In this document: positions 58,785 through 64,000 of the stretch, piece by piece
Position numbering within the stretch: the first letter of the stretch is position 1
Layout of the letters: each line of letters begins with the position of its first letter
Source: Streptomyces solicavernae
GTDB lineage: Bacteria; Actinomycetota; Actinomycetes; Streptomycetales; Streptomycetaceae
DNA length: 64,000 nucleotides
Direction of reading: 5' to 3'
NCBI RefSeq assembly: GCF_029968095.1
Contig: NZ_JASCIR010000001.1
Span: 434,001 to 498,000 of the forward strand
Position numbers and translations under genes: made by a program
Notes under the pieces: generated by a model
What the model was told of the DNA's origin: nothing
The model's database searches: none
The model's input: only the letters and a program-made list of their open reading frames with translations

Positions 58785-59162
58785 ATGGCCGACACCGAGC
58801 CGTACGAAAACACCCTGGACGCGATACCGGGTGCTCACCCCTACCCGCGCACCAGCCGCTACCACGACGCCGAGACAGGGATCCACCGCCAACCCGACGG
58901 GACCGAAGTGCGGTACACCAAGCGCCGGTTGCTGCCCCCGCTCGATCAGAGCGACGACGAGGTCCAGGCGCACACCGTCGGCGCCGGGGAGCGGCCCGAC
59001 CTGCTCGCGCAGCGCTACTTCGGCGACCCCGGCCAGTGGTGGCAGATCACCGACGCCAACCCCGTACTCGATCCGCGGGAGTTGACCGACGGGGCCGGAC
59101 GCGGGATCGACATCCCGCGCGCCGGAGGGTTCGCCGGTGGCAGGGGTGACCGGCGTGTTTGA
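58785..59162 (+). CDS. LysM-like (gpX-type) baseplate protein of eCIS
   Basis: A 125-residue protein. After a flexible N-terminus (about 1-55, with RTSRYHDAETGIHRQPDGTEVRY) comes a LysM/gpX-like unit: VQAHTVGAGERPDLLAQRYFGDPGQWWQITDANPVLDP, with the ending GIDIPR. In phages gpX binds the hub; here it probably sits at the hub/baseplate interface or contacts cell wall. It overlaps the next gene by 26 nt. The start ATG 58785 follows GAGGAC. Confidence 0.82.
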   Translation: MADTEPYENTLDAIPGAHPYPRTSRYHDAETGIHRQPDGTEVRYTKRRLLPPLDQSDDEVQAHTVGAGERPDLLAQRYFGDPGQWWQITDANPVLDPRELTDGAGRGIDIPRAGGFAGGRGDRRV

Positions 59163-60294
59163 TCTGCCCGTGGGGCAGGGCCCCGTTCACATCACGCTCT
59201 CCATGGGGCCCAAGCTCGCCCGGCCCGTCCCGGCCGAGGTGACCGAGGCCCTGCTGTCCGCGCAGATCACCGCGACCGCGGGGGAACGCAGCGGCTTCCA
59301 GCTCGCTTTCGACCTCACCAAGAACGGGCTCATCAGCCGACGCCTCCTCCCGGAGGGGTTTTTCGACCCGAAGACGCGGCTCATCGTCACCGTCACCGTG
59401 CGGGGCACCTCCGACGTGCTCTTCGACGGGCTGATCGTCCGTCACGAGGTCGGCGCCAGCAACCAGCCCGGAAACTCGACGCTCACCGTCACCGGCGAGG
59501 ACCTCACCCTCCTCATGGACTTGGAGGAGCGCACCGCCCCATACCCCAATCTGCCGCCCTCGGAGCGGGTGCTCACCATCCTGCGCCGGTACTCGGACTA
59601 CGGCATTCGGCCCGATGTGTACGCCGAGCAGATAGCCCAACCCCCGCACCAGGACCTCCGCGTGCACTACCAGACGCAGACCGACCTGCAGTACGTCACC
59701 GAGCTCGCCCGCGCCAACGGCTACACCTTCTACCTGGAACCGGGCCCCAACCCGGGTCAGTCCTCGGCCCGTTGGGGCCCGGAAATCCGCCTCGGCGTTC
59801 GCCAGCACGCGCTCAGCGTCAACATGGACGCGAACTCCACGGTCGACCAGCTGACGTTCGCGTACGACGGGACCGCGCGCGAAGAGCCGCAGGCCCGTTG
59901 GCAGAACCCTGGGACACGGCAGTCGGACCTGCTCCCCCAGCCGTCGATCAGCCCGCTGCGCCCGCCCCTCGGAAAGCGGCCGACGCCGGCGCTGAAACGC
60001 AGGACACTCTCCGGCACGGCCAAGCAGCAACGCGCACAAGCCGAAGCCGAACTCCTCGCCCGCGCCGCCACCTCCGCCGACGTCATCTCCGGCTCCGGAT
60101 CGCTCGACGTGAACCGGCACGGGTACATCCTCCAGCCGCGACAGCTCGTCGGCGTACGCGGCTCCGGGCGGGCCTACGACGGCGACTACTACGTCAAGTC
60201 CGTCACGCACAACCTGCGCCCCGGCTCCTTCCAGCAGAACTTCACCCTCAGCCGGGAGGGTTTGGAGGCGCGCAGCCCGTACGTACGGCCGTAA
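59137..60294 (+). CDS. Hub protein, phage late control gpD-like
   Basis: A 385-residue gpD/gp27-family hub protein. Conserved parts include GFQLAFDLTKNGLI, VLFDGLIVRHEVGASNQPGNSTLTVTGEDLTLLMD, VHYQTQTDLQYVTELARANGYTFYL and the C-terminal GDYYVKSVTHNLRPGSFQQNFTLSREG. It forms the trimer to which the spike attaches. The GTG at 59137 overlaps the previous gene by 26 nt and lies 7-8 nt after GGAGGG. In Afp8-type systems hub and spike are fused; here the next gene encodes the spike separately. Confidence 0.9.
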   Translation: MAGVTGVFDLPVGQGPVHITLSMGPKLARPVPAEVTEALLSAQITATAGERSGFQLAFDLTKNGLISRRLLPEGFFDPKTRLIVTVTVRGTSDVLFDGLIVRHEVGASNQPGNSTLTVTGEDLTLLMDLEERTAPYPNLPPSERVLTILRRYSDYGIRPDVYAEQIAQPPHQDLRVHYQTQTDLQYVTELARANGYTFYLEPGPNPGQSSARWGPEIRLGVRQHALSVNMDANSTVDQLTFAYDGTAREEPQARWQNPGTRQSDLLPQPSISPLRPPLGKRPTPALKRRTLSGTAKQQRAQAEAELLARAATSADVISGSGSLDVNRHGYILQPRQLVGVRGSGRAYDGDYYVKSVTHNLRPGSFQQNFTLSREGLEARSPYVRP

Positions 60295-60339
60295 CAGACC
60301 AGGACCAGTCGCACCGCACACACCAGGAGCACCCCAGAA

Positions 60340-60876
60340 ATGGCCGCACCCAGCAATCGATACGTCGGCAAGTTCCGCGGCCGCGTCGTGGACAACGACG
60401 ATCCGCTGCACATCGGGCGGGTCACCGTCGAGGTGCCGGACGTGCTCGGGGACGAGCCGTCGACGTGGGCGCTGCCCTGCCTGCCGTTCACCGGACCGCA
60501 GGCCGGACAGTTCGTGGTGCCGACGCCGGGGACTGGTGTGTGGGTGGAGTTCGAGCAGGGCGATCCGAGCTTTCCCATCTGGACGGGGTGTTGGTACGGG
60601 GAGGAGGACGAGTTGCCGCCGGACGCGCGGCGGCTCGTGCAGGGCGGCTCGCAGGTGAAGCCCGTCGTGGTGCAGACACCCGGCGGGCACAAGATCGTGA
60701 TGAGTGATCCGGCCGGTCCGGATCAGGGGATTCTGCTGCAGGCCCAGGGGGGCGCGTACATCCGGATCACCAAGGAGACCGTGGTGATCGCCAACGGGGC
60801 CGGGGCGAAGATCACCCTTGATGGCGACCAAGTCATCCTCAACGACGGCCAGTTCAACGTCGCTGCGAAGCGATAG
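60340..60876 (+). CDS. Spike protein, gpV/VgrG OB-type baseplate protein
   Basis: A 178-residue gp5/gpV-like protein. The N-terminal OB-fold (NRYVGKFRGRVVDNDDPLHIGRVTVEVPDVL; PTPGTGVWVEFEQGDPSFPIWTGCWYG) is followed by a short beta-helix-like section with repeats in the form ITKETVVIANGAGAKITLDGDQVILND. It completes the trimeric spike under the PAAR tip. ATG 60340 follows CAGGAG. It is shorter than fused Afp8 forms because the hub is a separate gene. Confidence 0.9.
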   Translation: MAAPSNRYVGKFRGRVVDNDDPLHIGRVTVEVPDVLGDEPSTWALPCLPFTGPQAGQFVVPTPGTGVWVEFEQGDPSFPIWTGCWYGEEDELPPDARRLVQGGSQVKPVVVQTPGGHKIVMSDPAGPDQGILLQAQGGAYIRITKETVVIANGAGAKITLDGDQVILNDGQFNVAAKR

Positions 60877-60895
60877 AGACGGGGGACGAAGAGAC

Positions 60896-61237
60896 GTGTC
60901 CGGGATATCAGGGAATCTGCTCGGCGCCGGTGCGCTGGTCAGCTGTCCGCACGGGGGGCGGGCGACGGCAGCGGCGGGGGGTGCGGCCGTGCATATCGGC
61001 GGCGTGCCCGTGGCCACCGCCGCGCACACCTTCACCGTGACCGGCTGTCCGCACACCGTCGACGGCGTGCCGACGCCGTGTGTGACGGTGCGGTGGGCGG
61101 CCGGCGAGACGGGGGTGACCGTCGGCGGCGCCCCGGTGCTGCTCGACACCTCGGCGGCGCAGTGCTTCACGGCGGCTTCGGTGCCGCAGGGGCCGCCCGT
61201 CGTCCACAGCGCGCAGCGAGAGGTGAGCGTCCGATGA
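60896..61237 (+). CDS. cis10: PAAR-like tip protein of eCIS
   Basis: A 113-residue glycine- and alanine-rich protein with several Cys/His positions able to bind a metal (SCPHGGRATAA, GCPHTVDGVPTPC, AAQCFTA). It starts GTG 60896 after GGGGGACGAAGAG. The sequence pattern GGVPVATAAHTFTVTGCPHT is that of PAAR-like tip proteins which sharpen the spike. It follows the gpV gene by 19 nt. The DUF4280/PAAR-like subtype cannot be separated by eye. Confidence 0.82.
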   Translation: MSGISGNLLGAGALVSCPHGGRATAAAGGAAVHIGGVPVATAAHTFTVTGCPHTVDGVPTPCVTVRWAAGETGVTVGGAPVLLDTSAAQCFTAASVPQGPPVVHSAQREVSVR

Positions 61238-61620
61238 GCACCCGTACCCGCATACGCAGCGACTGGGCGTTTCCTTTCCGGGTCGACCGGCGCGGGCGGA
61301 CCGCGCACGCCGGCCATGACGCGCACGTCCGCGATCTGATCGAGCAGGTCCTGTTCACCAGCCCGGGCGAGCGGGTGATGCGGCCCGACTTCGGGTGCGG
61401 CCTCCTCGATCTGGTCTTCGCCCCCAACAGCCCGGAGCTGACCAGCACATTGGAGCTGTCCGTGCAGGCGTCGCTGCAGCGCTGGCTGGGCGAGCTGATC
61501 GAGGTGGAGGCCCTGGACGTGTCCGGTGCGGAGAACGCCGTACGGGTGAGTCTGCGGTATGCCGTACGGGCCTCCGGGGCCGTGCGCGACGAGGTGTTCG
61601 AGGGGAGGGCCGCGGCATGA
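61234..61620 (+). CDS. cis9: Baseplate wedge protein gp25/GPW family
   Basis: A 128-residue gp25-like lysozyme-related wedge protein without catalytic residues. The conserved section is DLIEQVLFTSPGERVMRPDFGCGLLDLVFAPNSPEL; it ends with SLRYAVRASGAVRDEVFEG. It anchors sheath to the baseplate. The ATG overlaps the PAAR gene stop by 4 nt and its own stop overlaps the next gene, so the baseplate genes are tightly coupled. Confidence 0.92.
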   Translation: MSTRTRIRSDWAFPFRVDRRGRTAHAGHDAHVRDLIEQVLFTSPGERVMRPDFGCGLLDLVFAPNSPELTSTLELSVQASLQRWLGELIEVEALDVSGAENAVRVSLRYAVRASGAVRDEVFEGRAAA

Positions 61621-64000
61621 CGAGCGCGACAGCGCCCCGCCGGGCCAGGGTACGGGCCGCACAGCTCAACGGGGTCGACGCGGTCGAGGTGAGTGACGAC
61701 GGGCTCGTCCTGACCGTCACGTTCCTCGGGAAGGCGCCGCACGGGCTGTGCGCCGAGAACGTGCGGATCGACGGCGGGCGCCGGATCACGGACATTTCCG
61801 CCGTGGACATCAGCGTCGAGCGGGAGGAGGACCCGGAGCTCGACGACCGGCTGTACGTGACGGTCGACAAGGCCGGGGACACCTCCCGGTACCGGCTGTC
61901 GGTCGTCGAGACGGACCCGTACGGGCGGCCGGGGGACGTGCCGTTCCGGGGGTTCGACCAGCGCTACCACAGTGCGGAGTTCGGTTTCCGGCCGGACTGT
62001 CCCACTCCCTTCGACTGCAAGGGCGAGACGGACGACGAGCCGGAGTTCCCCGCCGCGCCCGTCGTCGACTACACCGCACGCGACTACGACACGATCCGCA
62101 AGCTGCTCCTCGACCGGCTGGCGCTGACCACCCCGGACTGGGTGGAGCGGAACCCGGCGGACCTCGGGATGACGCTGGTCGAGTTGCTGGCGTACACCGG
62201 GGACCAGATCAGTTATCAGCAGGATGCCGTGGCGACCGAGGCGTATCTGGACACGGCGCGGCTGCGGGTGTCGGTGCGGCGGCACGTGCGCCTGATCGAC
62301 TACGCGATGCACGACGGGCAGGCGGCGCGGGCGTACGTGTCCGTGGAGACCGTCGGCGAGCACACGCTGCTGCCGGGGACGTACCGCTTCGCCTCGGTGG
62401 ACGTGCGCGCCGTCGACCCGCACGACCGGCCGGAGCCGGGCACCGTCATCGACGACGGCGACCTGGTGGACCTGGACGAGCGGGGCTCGGTCGAGGTGTT
62501 CGAGCCGGTGGCGGCGGACGAGCCGCTGCGGCTGCGCGCGGCGCACAACGCGATCCGGCTGTGGACCTGGGGCGGCGACATGTGCGCGCTGCCGAAGGGG
62601 GCGACGGCGGCGACGCTGCGGGACGCGTGGCGGGACCCGGAGACCTGCGCGGAGCGTCGACTCGACCTGCGTGCCGGGGACTTGCTGATCCTGGAGGAGG
62701 TGAAGGGCGCGCGTACCGGCACCCCTGGCGACGCCGATCCGAGTCATCGACAGGTCGTGCGGCTCACGTCGGTGACGCCGGGGCTTGACCGGGTCGAGGA
62801 CCAGCCGTTGGTGGAGGTGACCTGGGCGGCCGAGGACGCGCTGCGGTTCCCGCTGCGCCTGGCGACGCTCGGCGGGCGGGACTGCGAGCCGGTGGCGGAC
62901 GTGACCCTGGCACGCGGCAATGTCTGCCTGGTCGATCACGGGCGGACCCTCGGCTGGTGCGGCGACGGTCTCGCGGAGACCCTCACCGTTCCGCACGACC
63001 CGGCGGTCGCGGGCGACTGCGCGCCGCCCGGGTTCGGGTGCACCGGCCCCGAGGAGGGCAACGCGCCCGGCCGGCTCATCAACTCCCTTACGGACAAGGC
63101 GGAATGCGGCACCGCGCTCGTCCCCGACGACGTGCAGGAGCTGTTCGCCGTCGTCGGCGACGCGGCGGTCACCCGGGCCGGGATCGGCCTGGAGCGGGCG
63201 GGCACGCGCGCGGAGCGGGTGGTGCCGGGCACGGCGTACGCGCAGGCCGCGGCGCTCAGGACGCTGCTCGCGCAGTCGGTGTACCCGGGGCTCGTGCCGC
63301 GGTTCCGGCCGCGCCTGTCCCGCTCCCCCGTGGCGCAGGTCGGCCCGTACCCGGACCCGGCGCTGGTGGCCGCGGGGCAGGCGGACCGGCTCGCGGCGGT
63401 CCCCGGGCGGGTGCGGCGGCGTCTGGTGGAGCTGTGGCGCAGTGCGCGGGACTGCGACGGGCTCGGGGACGAGGAGATCGACGAGCTGACCGTGGTGTTC
63501 GGCCCGAAGGTCGTCGAGCGGTTCGAGCTGCGCCGGCATCCGGTGCGGGCGTTGCGGGAACTCCTGCACCGCGAGGACCGGTTGCTGGCGCAGAAGCGGC
63601 GCCGGATCGAGGTGCTGACGGCGCGGGCGCGGGCGGGCACGGTCCTGGACGGGCACATCGCCTGGGAGATCGCCCAGAGTTGGGGTCCGTCGTACGCGGC
63701 GGGTCTGCACCCGGGCGAGCCGGTGCTCCGCGGTGCCGCCGGGGCCGCCCTGGACCAGGATCCGCGGCGCGCGCTGCCCGCCGTACGGCTGTATGACGGC
63801 GAGCAGGTGTGGGAGCCGCGCCGGGATCTGCTCGGCTCGGGGCCGCGGGACCGGCACTTCGTGGGCGAGCTGGAGGACGACGGGCGGCTCGCGCTGCGGT
63901 TCGGGGACGGGGTGCACGGGGCGCGGCCCACGCCGGGCGCGCGACTTGAGCTGCGGTACCGGCTCGGCGGCGGCACGGGCGGCAACGTCGGCGCGGAGGC
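61617..64000 (+). CDS. cis11: Baseplate assembly protein, gpJ/gp6-like (runs past the window end)
   Basis: The reading frame opens at ATG 61617 (overlap ATGA with the gp25 gene) and stays open to the end of the window, giving at least 794 residues; it is incomplete. It shows VVDYTARDYDTIRKLLLDRLAL, then TPDWVERNPADLGMTLVELLAYTGDQISYQQDAVATEAYLDTARLR, the hallmark of large eCIS baseplate wedge proteins (gp6/J family). Residues up to 140 are an extra N-terminal beta domain (VTFLGKAPHGLCAENVRIDGG). With gp25 it forms the inner baseplate ring. The next genes in such loci usually encode Cis12-14 (wedge, fibre, tape measure), lying outside this window. Confidence 0.9.
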   Translation, partial: MTSATAPRRARVRAAQLNGVDAVEVSDDGLVLTVTFLGKAPHGLCAENVRIDGGRRITDISAVDISVEREEDPELDDRLYVTVDKAGDTSRYRLSVVETDPYGRPGDVPFRGFDQRYHSAEFGFRPDCPTPFDCKGETDDEPEFPAAPVVDYTARDYDTIRKLLLDRLALTTPDWVERNPADLGMTLVELLAYTGDQISYQQDAVATEAYLDTARLRVSVRRHVRLIDYAMHDGQAARAYVSVETVGEHTLLPGTYRFASVDVRAVDPHDRPEPGTVIDDGDLVDLDERGSVEVFEPVAADEPLRLRAAHNAIRLWTWGGDMCALPKGATAATLRDAWRDPETCAERRLDLRAGDLLILEEVKGARTGTPGDADPSHRQVVRLTSVTPGLDRVEDQPLVEVTWAAEDALRFPLRLATLGGRDCEPVADVTLARGNVCLVDHGRTLGWCGDGLAETLTVPHDPAVAGDCAPPGFGCTGPEEGNAPGRLINSLTDKAECGTALVPDDVQELFAVVGDAAVTRAGIGLERAGTRAERVVPGTAYAQAAALRTLLAQSVYPGLVPRFRPRLSRSPVAQVGPYPDPALVAAGQADRLAAVPGRVRRRLVELWRSARDCDGLGDEEIDELTVVFGPKVVERFELRRHPVRALRELLHREDRLLAQKRRRIEVLTARARAGTVLDGHIAWEIAQSWGPSYAAGLHPGEPVLRGAAGAALDQDPRRALPAVRLYDGEQVWEPRRDLLGSGPRDRHFVGELEDDGRLALRFGDGVHGARPTPGARLELRYRLGGGTGGNVGAE

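Overview
The window is chromosomal DNA from a high-GC actinomycete, almost certainly a Streptomyces. Codon third positions are nearly all G or C, GTG and TTG starts are common, gene families are typical of the genus (a DUF397 protein, a cytochrome P450 with its own ferredoxin, an AHL/penicillin acylase, a contractile injection system of the Streptomyces type), and known kinds of dispersed intergenic GC repeats occur. There is no rRNA, tRNA, CRISPR array or insertion sequence that I can see.

Layout. 1-5.3 kb: small-molecule oxidation genes (FAD oxidoreductase, aldehyde dehydrogenase, a lactate monooxygenase-like flavoenzyme coupled to a D-2-hydroxyacid dehydrogenase). 5.4 kb: a lone DUF397 gene. 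5.7-11.6 kb: a divergent cluster (thiolase, thiolase, DUF35 OB-fold, crotonase versus an acyl-CoA synthetase) that matches the sterol side-chain genes ltp3-ltp4-Rv3521-echA19/fadD19 of mycobacteria and carries a KstR-type operator between its two arms. 11.7-16 kb: polysaccharide deacetylase lipoprotein, paaK and another acyl-CoA synthetase. 15.8-19.9 kb: secreted acylase, P450 and ferredoxin. 20-24 kb: Ca2+/H+ antiporter, then a nitronate monooxygenase-acyl-CoA synthetase pair. 24-30 kb: a QPY-rich membrane protein, a CrtI-like flavoprotein, a TPR-containing Ser/Thr kinase and an MpaB-type protein. 30-35.5 kb: an encapsulin with its DyP peroxidase cargo, then a molybdopterin oxidoreductase and moaA. 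35.8-40.4 kb: MFS transporter, then tdh-kbl-lysR for threonine breakdown. 40.6-41.8 kb: a FadE26-like acyl-CoA dehydrogenase with a second KstR-type operator. 42.1 kb: a STAS protein.

43-64 kb is the main attraction: an extracellular-type contractile injection system (eCIS) operon, all on the + strand and cut by the window end. Order: sheath, tube, zinc-ribbon baseplate protein, short conserved protein, DUF4255 cap protein, AAA+ ATPase, collagen-like small protein, a 2270-residue DUF4157 protein, a small low-GC gene, tube/baseplate adaptor, LysM-like protein, gpD hub, gpV spike, PAAR-like tip, gp25, and gpJ-like baseplate protein (incomplete). A near-consensus sigma-70-type promoter (TTGTTA-17-TAATAC) lies about 200 nt upstream.

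The most interesting point is that the DUF4157 protein ends in a low-GC module with an H-x18-NLVP nuclease-like motif and a ComEA-like helix-hairpin-helix, followed 6 nt later by an equally low-GC gene, translationally coupled on both sides. This looks like a DNA-targeting polymorphic toxin and its immunity protein swapped as one cassette into an otherwise high-GC eCIS structural operon. A second theme is an unusual number of intergenic and coding short tandem repeats present in three copies.
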